Under the pieces are notes generated by a model. It was not told the DNA's origin. It saw nothing but the letters and a program-made list of their open reading frames with translations, and made no database searches. A DNA stretch of 64,000 nucleotides from Gemmatimonadota bacterium (lineage in GTDB: Bacteria > Gemmatimonadota > Gemmatimonadetes > Gemmatimonadales > GWC2-71-9): NCBI GenBank assembly GCA_020351775.1, contig CP070666.1, forward strand, positions 4,189,209-4,253,208, written 5' to 3'. This document shows positions 1 to 8,660 of the stretch, piece by piece. The stretch's first letter is position 1. Every line of letters starts with the position of its first letter. The position numbers and the translations under genes are program-made.

Positions 1-1
1 A

Positions 2-37
2 GCGGAGCCGGGAGGATCCCAACCCTCCCGGCTCCGC
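2..37 (-). terminator. Strong GC hairpin downstream of the anti-sigma gene
   Basis: Perfect inverted repeat with 14-bp arms (2-15 and 24-37) and an 8-nt loop. It lies about 60 bp past the stop of the leftward anti-sigma gene, where an intrinsic terminator is expected. The possible T-tract for the leftward transcript would fall outside the window. It may also serve a convergent gene to the left. Confidence 0.6.
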
Positions 38-95
38 CCTGCTTGCGACTCCTGCGCTTGCTGCTAGATGTGCGACCCCTGGGGCCAGTTACGGT

Positions 96-1727
96 TCACC
101 CTCCGATTTCACCCAGTGCCCAGATCGCCGTGCGCCGCACCTCTGCGTTCTCGTCCTTCATCGCCTTTGCCAGCGCATCGCCCGCCCGGGGATCTCCGAT
201 CTCACCGAGAGCCCACGCGGCTTTGACTCGGATTTCGGCCACCGGGTCGTTCAACAAGACCTCGGTGAGTGCCATGGTAGCACTCGCACTCTCGATCTCA
301 CCCAAGGCCCATACCGCCGTTTCGCGAATCTCCGTGTCAGCGTTGTCCAACACCTGAATCAGGGCCTCGACCGCCTGCGGGCTCTCGATTTCACCCAGCG
401 CCCAGATGGCCATGCGGCGTGTTTCCCTATCGCTGTCTCGCAGGGCTCCAGCCAGGGCCTCGACGGCCTGTGGGCTCTCGATCTCTCCCAGCGCCCAGGC
501 CGCCTGGCGCCGGATCTCCACGTTGTTGCTGAGCAGCGCCCTGGACAGTACGCCGACCGCACGAGGAGACTCTATCTCACCCAATGCCCATACTGCCGTC
601 TGGCGGACCTCTTCGGATTCGTCGTTGACAAGAGCTTCTCCCAAGGCATCGACACCGGCCGGACTCTCGATCTCACCCAGCGCCCAGGCCGCCTTGCTGC
701 GGATCTCGACGCTGCTGGAGTTGCGCAGCGCGTTGGACAGCGCCTCAACCGCCTGGGGAGACTCTATCTCGCCCAATGCCCAAGCTGCCGTCTGGCGAAC
801 GTCTTCGGACTCGTCGTTGAGAAGAGCTTCTCCCAGAGCATTCACGCCGCTAGAGCTCTCGATCTCACCCAACGCCCATGCCGCCATGCGGCGCACATCT
901 ACGTCCCCATCCTCAATCAAGGCCTGACCCAGCGCCGGTACGGCGCGGGAGTCCTCGATCTCGCCGAGCGCCCAGGCTGCCGTGCGACGGACCTCGGCCA
1001 CCGGGTCGTTCAGCAACGCCTCGGACAAGGCGGCAACCGCCCGCGAGTCATCGTACTCGCCGAGGGTGCGCGCGACCTGGGCGCGGGTGCCCGCGTCCAG
1101 CTCTTCATCACCCAGGGCCTCGATCAAGGCATTCAAGGGTAGGTCGAGCCTCTGCTCACGGTATTGCGCCGCGGCGGCAGCCTCCGCCGCTTCCGCCGCA
1201 GCCTGTGCAGCCCCCGAGGCGACCTCTGACGCTATTTGCGTGGCCATCCGGATCGCCTCTGCGATCGCGTCGGCATCGATGTCCACACCGAACTCATCCG
1301 CCAGCGCCGTTTCATCCGCCAGGACGACGGGCTCGGCCCTGTGCTGGCTGCGGAAAAACCCGACGACGGCCAGCGAACCGGGGATCAGTAGTGCCGCCAG
1401 GCCTGCCGCCCACAGCATCGGGTTGGCCCATCTGCGCCGGCGTCGGTGAGCCGCGGCCAACGGCAAGGCGATCTCGCTTTCCTTCGCTCCTGCGACGATG
1501 CCGGGCCACAGGTCCTCTTCGGGTGTCGCCTCGCTCGGCAGCATGCTGATTGCATCCACCGTGGTTTTGATCTCTTCCAGCTTGGCCGTGCACCGCGGGC
1601 AAGAGTCGAGGTGATGCCGGACGAAACCGTCGGCCTCAGAGTTCAGCTCCTCGTCGAGGAAGGGTGACAGCAACTCCTCTACGACGGGGCAGTCGTTTGT
1701 TCCGTTAGACTCCTTGCGATCACTCAT
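96..1727 (-). CDS. Membrane zinc-finger anti-sigma factor fused to a HEAT-repeat domain
   Basis: 543 aa. The N-terminus carries an HxxxCxxC zinc-finger anti-sigma motif (His39, Cys43, Cys46). A single membrane helix follows at about 103-124, preceded by a run of arginines, which predicts a cytoplasmic N-terminus. After an Ala/Glu-rich linker (about 150-190) come eleven HEAT-like repeats to the C-terminus, ten of them with the invariant core WALGEI. The start codon overlaps the stop of the upstream ECF sigma gene (ATGA), as is usual for a sigma/anti-sigma pair. Known: zf-HC2 anti-sigma proteins hold their ECF sigma inactive at the membrane. Inferred: the HEAT array is extracytoplasmic and acts as the sensor or protein-binding part, replacing the small sensor domain usual in this family. 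The N-terminal role is well supported; the HEAT ligand is unknown. Confidence 0.88.
   Translation of the reverse strand: MSDRKESNGTNDCPVVEELLSPFLDEELNSEADGFVRHHLDSCPRCTAKLEEIKTTVDAISMLPSEATPEEDLWPGIVAGAKESEIALPLAAAHRRRRRWANPMLWAAGLAALLIPGSLAVVGFFRSQHRAEPVVLADETALADEFGVDIDADAIAEAIRMATQIASEVASGAAQAAAEAAEAAAAAQYREQRLDLPLNALIEALGDEELDAGTRAQVARTLGEYDDSRAVAALSEALLNDPVAEVRRTAAWALGEIEDSRAVPALGQALIEDGDVDVRRMAAWALGEIESSSGVNALGEALLNDESEDVRQTAAWALGEIESPQAVEALSNALRNSSSVEIRSKAAWALGEIESPAGVDALGEALVNDESEEVRQTAVWALGEIESPRAVGVLSRALLSNNVEIRRQAAWALGEIESPQAVEALAGALRDSDRETRRMAIWALGEIESPQAVEALIQVLDNADTEIRETAVWALGEIESASATMALTEVLLNDPVAEIRVKAAWALGEIGDPRAGDALAKAMKDENAEVRRTAIWALGEIGG
99..1040 (-). repeat. Tandem 93-96 bp repeats encoding HEAT units
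   Basis: Ten successive units of 29-32 codons (residues 230-543 of the anti-sigma protein), each ending in codons for WALGEI followed by a two- to four-residue spacer. A more diverged first unit precedes them (about residues 196-229). Similarity is visible at DNA level, so copy number could change by recombination. Confidence 0.85.
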
Positions 1728-2350
1728 TTGAGCAATGCCTCCCTTACGAGCCGTCGGGCCCGGCTCAGTTGACTCTTGACCGTACCTTCTGCAATGTCGG
1801 TCATCTCTGCGATTTCCCGATAGCGGTAGCCTTCGATGTCGTGGAGTATGAGCACCTCCTTGGCACCGGGAGGCAGCCCCGCGATGGCGCGCTCGAGATC
1901 GAGCTTGGTCTCGGGCATGGCCTGCCGCAGACCGTCCTCGAAGGTCTCGATGTCACCGCTGGCAAGGACCCTGGCGCCGTTGCGCTCGGTCCGCAGCTGC
2001 CCCAGTACGACGTTTGTGGCCAGCCGGTGCAGCCACGTTCCGAATGCGCTGCGGAACTGGAACGAAGCAATCCGCTCCCAAGCCCTGACGAAGATGTCTT
2101 GTGTCAGTTCGGCGGCTCGGCTGTGGTCGCTAACCATACGCAGGCACAGAGCGTACATCCGGCGCACGTGGATCTCATACAACCGCTCGAAGGCATCTGG
2201 TTTGCCAGCCTGGGCACGTCGGACCAGATCGTCCTCATCCCAGACCGCAGGTCTCTCGGGTTGGTATGTCACCTTGGGCTCGCTGGCTGTGTTCACCCCT
2301 GATGCAAACGGGACTTTGCTGAACACATTTTCGAGCACTGGCACCTGCAT
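1724..2350 (-). CDS. ECF-family RNA polymerase sigma factor
   Basis: 208 aa from the chosen start. Region 2 spans about 51-117, with the motif ELTQDIFVRAW at 81-91. Region 4 spans about 150-205, with the helix-turn-helix around YREIAEMTDIAEGTVKSQL. The reading frame is open further upstream to 2521, but the ATG at 2350 has a strong GGAGGAG Shine-Dalgarno five bases before it and the upstream residues look non-coding, so this start was chosen. The gene overlaps the anti-sigma gene by four bases and is divergent from the kinase at 2525. It should direct transcription of an envelope-stress or surface regulon, probably including its own operon. I could not identify its promoter motif. Confidence 0.93.
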   Translation of the reverse strand: MQVPVLENVFSKVPFASGVNTASEPKVTYQPERPAVWDEDDLVRRAQAGKPDAFERLYEIHVRRMYALCLRMVSDHSRAAELTQDIFVRAWERIASFQFRSAFGTWLHRLATNVVLGQLRTERNGARVLASGDIETFEDGLRQAMPETKLDLERAIAGLPPGAKEVLILHDIEGYRYREIAEMTDIAEGTVKSQLSRARRLVREALLK

Positions 2351-2524
2351 TGCAACTCCTCCGCCCAAATCCATTATCGGTGGCTTTCGGAGGTTTGATG
2401 ACTCAGGAGGGCGAAATGTTCGAATCGGGGAGTAGGAAACCGGTCGCCGCTCCATAGCGTAAGGGCTCGGTGATGTGGTAGCGGCAGCTTTGGCTCCTGC
2501 TATCTTGCACAATCCGGTCATATT

Positions 2525-5500
2525 ATGGGCCCGATCCGACAGATGCTTAACCCAGTGAACGATCTCAAGGACCGTCTACAGGCCGCGCTCGGTGACGCCT
2601 ACCGCGTCGAGCGTGAACTAGCCCGTGGCGGCATGAGCCGGCTGTTCCTGGCCAACGAGGTGTCGCTCAACCGGCAGGTTGTAGTGAAGCTGTTGCCGCC
2701 GGAGATGGCGAGTGAGGTGAGCGCGGCGCGATTCAAGCAGGAGATCGAGGTGGTGGCCCAGTTGCAGCACCCTCACGTGCTCCCCGTGCATGCTGCTGGC
2801 TCCAGAGACGATCTCATCTACTACGTGATGCCCTACGTGGAGGGTGAGTCGTTACGACACCGGCTCAATCAGCAGGGCAGGCTCCCGATTGAGGAGGCTT
2901 CGCTGATCCTGACCGAGGTCGCCGACGCGCTCGCCTTCGCCCACGACCGGGGTGTAGTGCACCGGGATATCAAGCCGGAGAACATCCTGCTGCAACAGGG
3001 CCATGCTGTACTGACCGATTTCGGCGTGGCGCGGGCGGTGGAGGAAGCACGGGGTGAGGCCAGGCTCACGGAGGTGGGGATGGCGGTCGGGACGCCGGGA
3101 TACATGTCGCCTGAGCAGGCGTCGGGTGAGACCAATCTCGACGCGCGGTCAGACCTTTACGCCTTGGCAGTGGTCGGCTACGAGGTGTTAGTCGGCGAGC
3201 AGCCGTTCACCGGTCCCAATGCGCAGGCCGTCCTGGCTGCGCATTTGACGGAAGAGGCGGCTCCGGTGAGTGAAAGACGACCCGGCGTGCCGGCACAGTT
3301 GGATGCTGCGATTGCGCGAGCCCTGGCGAAGGCGCCAGCCGAGCGGTTCCAGACTGCGGCGGCGTTCAGAGACGCATTGCGTCTGTCGATCGCGACTTCG
3401 GCCCCGGTGCCGACGCAGCGGATGCCGTCCAGACGTACTGTCTACGCCGCCATGGCTGCCGTGGCGTTTGCCGCGAGTATCGCGTCGTTTCTGCTGTGGC
3501 CGAGAGGGTGGACTCTCGAAGGTGATGCGCGCAAGAGCCTCATCGTGTTTCCCTTTGAGAACAGGACGAACAACCCGGAGAGCGACTACCTGCAGGAAGC
3601 GTCGATGAACCTGTTGGGACTCGCCGTAGCCCACTGGGAAGACATGCGGGTGTACGATGATGAGCGCACTAGTTCGCTGATGCGTCGCAGGAGCATCGAG
3701 TCGCCCGCAGATATCGACTTCGACGCTGCACAGGCGATGGCCAAAGACGCCAACGTCGGCACCTTCATCATGGGCGACATCCGCCGCGAGGGTGACTCGC
3801 TAGCGTTCGAGGCCAAGGTCCATGACGTGGCGAGCGGCGACCGACTCGCGACGGAAATCGTGCGGGCCGGACTGAGCGCCGATCCGCGGCCACTGTTCGA
3901 TTCGCTGGCCGTCCTCATTCTGCAGATCAGTGGCGCCCCGCCCGGTGAGCGGCCCGATCTGCTGGCCGAGACGACGCAGTCACTGGAAGCATACCGGGAG
4001 TACCTTGTCGGCTCCGAGGCAATGCAGTTGCTGGAAATCGACTCTGCAAGAGCCCACCTCGAGCGGGCGATCGAGCTCGACTCCACGTTCGCGTTGGCCT
4101 ACATGAGGCTGGTGAATGTGGATGGATGGACCCTGTTGGAGCAGAATCCACAGTCGCGTCGCGAGAACGTGGCCAAGGCGATGGCTCACAGCCAGAACCT
4201 GCCGGTGCGTTACAGGTTGCTACTGCAATTCCATTCGGCGTACCAAGCCGGTCAGTTCCAGCGAGCCAGAGAGATCGCCCAGCAGATGATTGCGCGGGAT
4301 TCGACTGATGCCGAAGCCTGGTACCAGTCGGGAGAGGCTCACTTTCACAACGAGCCCGACCGGTTCCCCCACTCGGACACTCTGGGTAACTACGGCAAGG
4401 CCCTGAACGCGTTTCAGAAGACGCTGGCGCTCGACTCGGGGTATGTGTTGGCGTACCTGCACATTGTTGACACGTGGGGTAGCTGCGCTGCCGATGCTCC
4501 CTGGTTGTGCGTGGCGGACTCGGCGGTCTATGCGACTAGAGACGAGCTGGATCGCATGTTTGGCGCAGCCACGGTTGAGCGGGAACGGCGGCACGCGAGG
4601 GCGGCGCGGCTGGCGGCTGCGTATGCGTGGGTCGATGCTGCGCCCACCTCAGTCCGGGCTCGCACGGCCTTGTTGAGTCTCTTGCTCGAGCGCGAGCTCT
4701 ACGCCGATGCGCAAACTCAGATCGATATGTTAGAAGCTGAGGGCCACCACGGGGCAGCTGCTTCCGGGCGAGCGCGGATCCACTACGCGCACGCCGAGTA
4801 CGCCGCCGCCGCTGCGGAGATGAAGGAAGCCGTTGAGCTGGAAGGCGGTGTCCGTGCCCTGGTATCGAATCAGATAATCAACGAACCGATCGTTGCGCTG
4901 AGCGGCGGTGCGCTGTTTGACGACGCTACGGTGTTCTTCAGCACGATAATACAGTTGATCCCCGACGATGCGCCGGTCAGGGGCCCGGGGAGTATACAGT
5001 ACGCCAAGGATCACATCATACAGTTGCTGGAGCTGCAGTTGCTGGCCCAGGCTGGCAGTCAGCCGGAGCTGTTGTCCCGGTCTGTGCACGCCTGGCTGGA
5101 TACGCTGGACGGCGCGTTTGAACCAGGCTCGACGGAGCACCGGAACGTGTGGACCGCTCTAGGTTCAACGGTGCTTGCCAGCTACACGGCGACGAGTGAT
5201 ACGACATTGTTGGCGCGTTTCATCTCACGGGCTGATACCAGTTCGTCTCGCACGTGGCGCACGATGCTGGCTCATCTCGCGCTGGCGCGAGGAGATACCA
5301 CGCGTGCCCGGGCAGGGCTCAACAGCCACTACGACAGTCGCGACTCCTTGGAGTTGAGTGGCGACGCCGGTACGGTGCGGCTGTTCGCGTGGGCGAATCT
5401 CATGGCCCGGATAGGTGACCTTGAGCGGGCCGTGGACGCGTACGCACGATTCGATTCCGACGTCCGGCCCGGTAGTTGGCCAGGATTGCACGTTAGATCG

Positions 5501-5686
5501 TGGGCCGAGCGCGGAGCTCTGTACCAGGAGCTGGGCGACCGTGACAGCGCCATCGAGATGTACCAGAAGTTCATCGCCGCGTGGGAGCCAGGTGACGACT
5601 CTGTGCAAGGGCTGGTAGACAGAGCGCGGGCTGCGGTTGCGGCGCTGAAGGGCGTGTTGGCGGACGAGGAACGCGGCCGCAGATAA
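2525..5686 (+). CDS. Transmembrane serine/threonine protein kinase with TPR-type C-terminus
   Basis: 1053 aa. The kinase domain covers about 27-290: glycine-rich loop GGMSRLF, catalytic Lys55, HRD at 146-148, DFG at 165-167 and activation segment GTPGYMSPEQ at 189-198, so it should be active. One membrane helix lies at about 305-325. The rest is extracytoplasmic: first a TolB/FlgO-like segment beginning near residue 338 (SLIVFPFENRT), then long helical TPR-like repeats from about 490 to the end. The N-terminal wording (LQAALGDAYRVERELARGGMS) is typical of a kinase family expanded in Gemmatimonadota. Start is either 2525 or the ATG at 2543; neither has a clear Shine-Dalgarno. It is divergent from the ECF operon, so the two may share control. 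Substrates cannot be read from sequence. Confidence 0.93.
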   Translation: MGPIRQMLNPVNDLKDRLQAALGDAYRVERELARGGMSRLFLANEVSLNRQVVVKLLPPEMASEVSAARFKQEIEVVAQLQHPHVLPVHAAGSRDDLIYYVMPYVEGESLRHRLNQQGRLPIEEASLILTEVADALAFAHDRGVVHRDIKPENILLQQGHAVLTDFGVARAVEEARGEARLTEVGMAVGTPGYMSPEQASGETNLDARSDLYALAVVGYEVLVGEQPFTGPNAQAVLAAHLTEEAAPVSERRPGVPAQLDAAIARALAKAPAERFQTAAAFRDALRLSIATSAPVPTQRMPSRRTVYAAMAAVAFAASIASFLLWPRGWTLEGDARKSLIVFPFENRTNNPESDYLQEASMNLLGLAVAHWEDMRVYDDERTSSLMRRRSIESPADIDFDAAQAMAKDANVGTFIMGDIRREGDSLAFEAKVHDVASGDRLATEIVRAGLSADPRPLFDSLAVLILQISGAPPGERPDLLAETTQSLEAYREYLVGSEAMQLLEIDSARAHLERAIELDSTFALAYMRLVNVDGWTLLEQNPQSRRENVAKAMAHSQNLPVRYRLLLQFHSAYQAGQFQRAREIAQQMIARDSTDAEAWYQSGEAHFHNEPDRFPHSDTLGNYGKALNAFQKTLALDSGYVLAYLHIVDTWGSCAADAPWLCVADSAVYATRDELDRMFGAATVERERRHARAARLAAAYAWVDAAPTSVRARTALLSLLLERELYADAQTQIDMLEAEGHHGAAASGRARIHYAHAEYAAAAAEMKEAVELEGGVRALVSNQIINEPIVALSGGALFDDATVFFSTIIQLIPDDAPVRGPGSIQYAKDHIIQLLELQLLAQAGSQPELLSRSVHAWLDTLDGAFEPGSTEHRNVWTALGSTVLASYTATSDTTLLARFISRADTSSSRTWRTMLAHLALARGDTTRARAGLNSHYDSRDSLELSGDAGTVRLFAWANLMARIGDLERAVDAYARFDSDVRPGSWPGLHVRSWAERGALYQELGDRDSAIEMYQKFIAAWEPGDDSVQGLVDRARAAVAALKGVLADEERGRR

Positions 5687-5843
5687 TGCCACGGGTGAAC
5701 GCGGAAACGGGGTGGATGCACGCGGACGTTGAAGAGCCCTGCGCTCTGCACTCCGCTCCCTGCCATCCTCTCACGCATCCACCTTGCACCTACTGCTCGG
5801 GACTGTGTTACCGGGCGCCTTCCTGCTATTCTTCACGCGCGCC

Positions 5844-6893
5844 ATGAGTCAACGGTTCGGCAATTGCCTCCATCAACCGATCGTCGCGGCAGCAGTCACG
5901 GTGCTGCTTGGTGCGGGCTCTGTCAACGCCCAGAAGACCGACGTCATCATTCTCGTCAATGGCGACCATGTCACGGGTGAGATCAAGAAGTTGGAGCAGG
6001 GCAGGTTGGAGTATTCCACCGACGATATGGGCACGCTCTGGGTTAAGTGGGACAAGATCGTTCGGATAACGAGTCGGCATTTCTTCCAGGTCGAGACCAG
6101 CAGCGGCGACAGATACTACGGAACGATCGAGGAGCCAACCGATTCCGGCACTATGGTCGTCCAGCTGATCGAGCGCTACACGCTGCCGCTGATCTCCGTG
6201 GTCAACATCAATCCCATCAGGCAGACCATCTGGTCCGGGTTGGATGGCTACGTGGATCTCGGACTCGATTTCAAGCGGGCTAGGAAGTTCTTCAACCTGG
6301 AAACTGCGGCTGAGGTGAGATACCGCGGCCGCAAGTGGGGCTTCAGGTTGAAGGGGACGACCTATTTCCAGAGCCAGGAGGATGTCCCAGACAACGTCGA
6401 GCGGCACAGTGCGTGGCTGCAGGTAGAGCGGTTCATGGCGCACAGGTGGTCGGTCGCTTTAGGCAGCGAATGGTCCAGTGACACTGATAAGGATCTCGAT
6501 TTGCGAAGCGAGTTCGGTTTGTCTGTCATATGGACCACGGTTCAGACAAACAGTTCGCTGCTGCGGCTCTCAGCCGGTGTCAACGTCAACAGGGAGAAGT
6601 TTACGGGGTCCGACACGGCATCGGTGAGTGCTGAGGCCGTCCTGGGTGGTGACTTCTTGGCGTTTCGGTTCGACTCGCCCAAGCTCGACGCTAATACATC
6701 GCTCAATGCTTATCCCAGCGTCACGGACCTGGGACGTTTGCGTTTGGAGTTCGACGCCCGTTTCAGCTACGAGCTGCTCAAGGACTTCACGGTGGCGCTC
6801 ACGTTTTACAACTCGTTCGATAGCAGGCCAGGTTCGGATGTCGCCCGTAAGAACACCTTCGGAGTCACGTTCAGCCTGGGATACAAGTTTTGA
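5844..6893 (+). CDS. DUF481-type outer-membrane protein
   Basis: 349 aa. A signal peptide ends at about SVNA/Q (residues 29/30). The first mature part (about 31-110) is the small beta-rich N-terminal module commonly seen before DUF481 (NGDHVTGEIKKL..). The rest alternates short hydrophobic and aromatic strands and ends in KF, as expected for a beta-barrel exported to the outer membrane. The frame is open to 5784, but only the ATG at 5844 gives a sensible signal peptide. Function is unknown; the family is widespread in diderms. Its stop overlaps the start of the next lipoprotein gene by four bases (TTGA), suggesting co-expression. Confidence 0.8.
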   Translation: MSQRFGNCLHQPIVAAAVTVLLGAGSVNAQKTDVIILVNGDHVTGEIKKLEQGRLEYSTDDMGTLWVKWDKIVRITSRHFFQVETSSGDRYYGTIEEPTDSGTMVVQLIERYTLPLISVVNINPIRQTIWSGLDGYVDLGLDFKRARKFFNLETAAEVRYRGRKWGFRLKGTTYFQSQEDVPDNVERHSAWLQVERFMAHRWSVALGSEWSSDTDKDLDLRSEFGLSVIWTTVQTNSSLLRLSAGVNVNREKFTGSDTASVSAEAVLGGDFLAFRFDSPKLDANTSLNAYPSVTDLGRLRLEFDARFSYELLKDFTVALTFYNSFDSRPGSDVARKNTFGVTFSLGYKF

Positions 6894-7570
6894 GACCACG
6901 ATTCCGTTCCCATATACGCTGCGCGGCGATGCTGCTGGCTGCGTGCGCGACGCAAGATGCGCAGCGTGCTGGAGATTCCGCCGTCGCCAGCACTGGTCAG
7001 CAGGATACAATGGCAGCCACGATGGTGTACGAATGCGGTGACGACTACAGATTCGTAGCTCGCATCCAGGGCGATACTGCTTGGGCATTCCTGCCAGGGC
7101 AGACCGTCGCTCTGCTTCAGGTACCGGCGGAGTCGGGCGCCCAATACGAGCTTGGCGGCATGGCGCTGTGGATCGATGGAGAGGGAGCGCGACTGACACA
7201 GGGTGATGACGCCGGTTGGGAATGTGTGAACAACCGCAGGCGCGCAATCTGGGAGCATGCCAAGCTGAACGGCGCCGACTTCAGGGCTGTCGGCAACGAG
7301 CCTGGCTGGCACATGGAGCTCTATCCCGACGTGGTAGTTCTGGTAGCGGATTACGGCGCGGTCAGCTACGAGTTCGCCACGCCGGAACCCACCACAGATT
7401 CATCCGCGATACGAACGACCTACCACTCGACGAACGATTCACACCAGCTGACCCTGGTGATCGAGGGCCGCCGCTGCAGGGACACGATGAGCGGCGAGGA
7501 GTTCGCGGCGACGGTGACGGTTACGATCGACGCGCGGACGCTCAGTGGCTGTGGCAGGCCGCTGCACTGA
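6890..7570 (+). CDS. Lipoprotein with MliC-like and COG3650-like domains
   Basis: 226 aa, TTG start overlapping the previous stop. The N-terminus is a lipoprotein signal with lipobox LAAC (Cys19). Residues about 45-112 match the MliC pattern: YEC.., LPGQTVALLQV, a GAQYELGGMALW segment and a closing WEC. Residues about 125-226 match the COG3650 pattern: FRAVGNEPGW, RCRDTMSGEEFAATVTV and the terminal SGCGRPL. MliC proteins inhibit c-type lysozyme; COG3650 has no firm function. The TTG start was chosen because the next ATG (6929) leaves no positively charged signal-peptide head. Inference: an envelope lipoprotein protecting peptidoglycan or sensing small molecules. Confidence 0.75.
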   Translation: MRPRFRSHIRCAAMLLAACATQDAQRAGDSAVASTGQQDTMAATMVYECGDDYRFVARIQGDTAWAFLPGQTVALLQVPAESGAQYELGGMALWIDGEGARLTQGDDAGWECVNNRRRAIWEHAKLNGADFRAVGNEPGWHMELYPDVVVLVADYGAVSYEFATPEPTTDSSAIRTTYHSTNDSHQLTLVIEGRRCRDTMSGEEFAATVTVTIDARTLSGCGRPLH

Positions 7571-7789
7571 ACCGCGCAATCTCTCGAGACCCCGTCCTTT
7601 GTCCCCGAGATCAGCCGTTCTGGTTGGCCCAAGGGAGGCTTGGAATTCTTGATATTGCAGTCCGAAGGCCCGAGATGGTTCCGGGGTCCCATCACGTAAG
7701 TCAAGCTACTGTAATACTTTACAAGAGAACGAGGTGCCGGACCATCCTCAGATCGTCTATTTTTGTCGCCTATTGTCCTGGACATAATC

Positions 7790-7818
7790 TTGACAGAATG
7801 TCCCCGCTCCCGTACCGT
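7790..7818 (+). promoter_or_regulatory. Candidate sigma-70-type promoter for folE
   Basis: TTGACA at 7790-7795, a 17-bp spacer, then TACCGT at 7813-7818, about 40 bp before the folE start. The -35 is perfect and the -10 matches three of six positions. The preceding 200 bp (7571-7789) show no gene. Confidence 0.45.
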
Positions 7819-7856
7819 TCTCACCAGTTAAACACAAACCCGCATTGGAGTGAGTG

Positions 7857-8531
7857 ATGGGCAACAGAATCGTTGACCTCGAGCTGGTGGAAGACCCGAG
7901 AGCCTTGATGCGCCCGTCCCCCAATGGCAATGGTGACGGCAAAGGACGGCCCACCGATGTGGATCAGGTCCGGATCGCGCGGGCAGTACGAGAGATCCTC
8001 GCTGCCATCGGTGAGGACCCTGATCGAGAGCGCCTTTTTGATACTCCGGCCCGCGTCGCGCGCGCCTACGTGGAGATGTTTGCCGGAATGCGGGAGGACG
8101 CTGTGGTTCATTTGGCCAAGCAGTTCGATCAGGAGCAGGAGGGCGATGACGCCATCGTGCTGAAGAATATCCAGTTTACCAGCATGTGTGAGCACCACCT
8201 CCTACCGTTTGCCGGACGGGCCCATGTTGCCTACCTGCCGGATCACGGTAAGGTAACTGGCCTCTCCAAGTTGGCCCGGACCGTCGACGTGTTCGCCCGG
8301 CGACCGCAGCTGCAGGAACGACTGACCGCCCAAATCGCAGATGCGTTGGTCGAGCATCTGGATCCCCGCGGCGTCGCAGTGGTTGTCGAGGCGGAGCACT
8401 CGTGTCTCAAGCTCCGGGGTGCCGAGAAACATGACGCGGAGATGGTGACCAGCGCGTTTCGCAGGGCCTTCGAACGCGACCGGGTGCTCAGGGGCGAGGT
8501 GCTGCAGCTGATGCGGGTGGGAGGCAGATAA
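7857..8531 (+). CDS. folE: GTP cyclohydrolase I
   Basis: 224 aa, the usual length. FolE converts GTP to 7,8-dihydroneopterin triphosphate, the first step of folate and pterin synthesis, in the cytoplasm. The zinc and catalytic residues are present: Cys111 and His113/His114 in CEHH, and Cys183 in [11 protein letters not shown]. The conserved GLSKLAR segment is at 135-141. ATG at 7857 is preceded by GGAG at a good distance; a GTG one codon earlier is less likely. The gene appears monocistronic, with its own promoter and a hairpin shared with the convergent S46 peptidase gene. Confidence 0.96.
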   Translation: MGNRIVDLELVEDPRALMRPSPNGNGDGKGRPTDVDQVRIARAVREILAAIGEDPDRERLFDTPARVARAYVEMFAGMREDAVVHLAKQFDQEQEGDDAIVLKNIQFTSMCEHHLLPFAGRAHVAYLPDHGKVTGLSKLARTVDVFARRPQLQERLTAQIADALVEHLDPRGVAVVVEAEHSCLKLRGAEKHDAEMVTSAFRRAFERDRVLRGEVLQLMRVGGR

Positions 8532-8548
8532 GCGGGGCTGTCATGGGA

Positions 8549-8596
8549 GGTGAGTGGCGCACGACCGAGACCGGAATCTCGGCGTCACCACTCACC
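8549..8596. terminator. Bidirectional hairpin between folE and the S46 peptidase gene
   Basis: Compound inverted repeat. Outer arms are 9 bp (8549-8557 with 8588-8596). Inner stem is ACG plus CCGAGA (8561-8570) against TCTCGG plus CGT (8577-8585), with a 6-nt loop. It sits between two convergent genes. No long T-tract on either side. Confidence 0.55.
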
Positions 8597-8660
8597 GCAA
8601 TTGGCAGGTACATCCAGGCCGGGGGTCGGTACAGTCTAGTCGCTGGTTCCCCTCGTCAGA

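Noticed and set aside
406-1549. Long plus-strand open frames over the HEAT-repeat gene
   Set aside because: They are mirror frames caused by the repeated GC-rich codons; they show Ser/Arg-rich low-complexity protein and no domains.
2399-2450. GTTCGAATC resembling a tRNA T-loop
   Set aside because: The flanking five bases do not pair and no anticodon or acceptor stem fits. No tRNA was found elsewhere in the window either.
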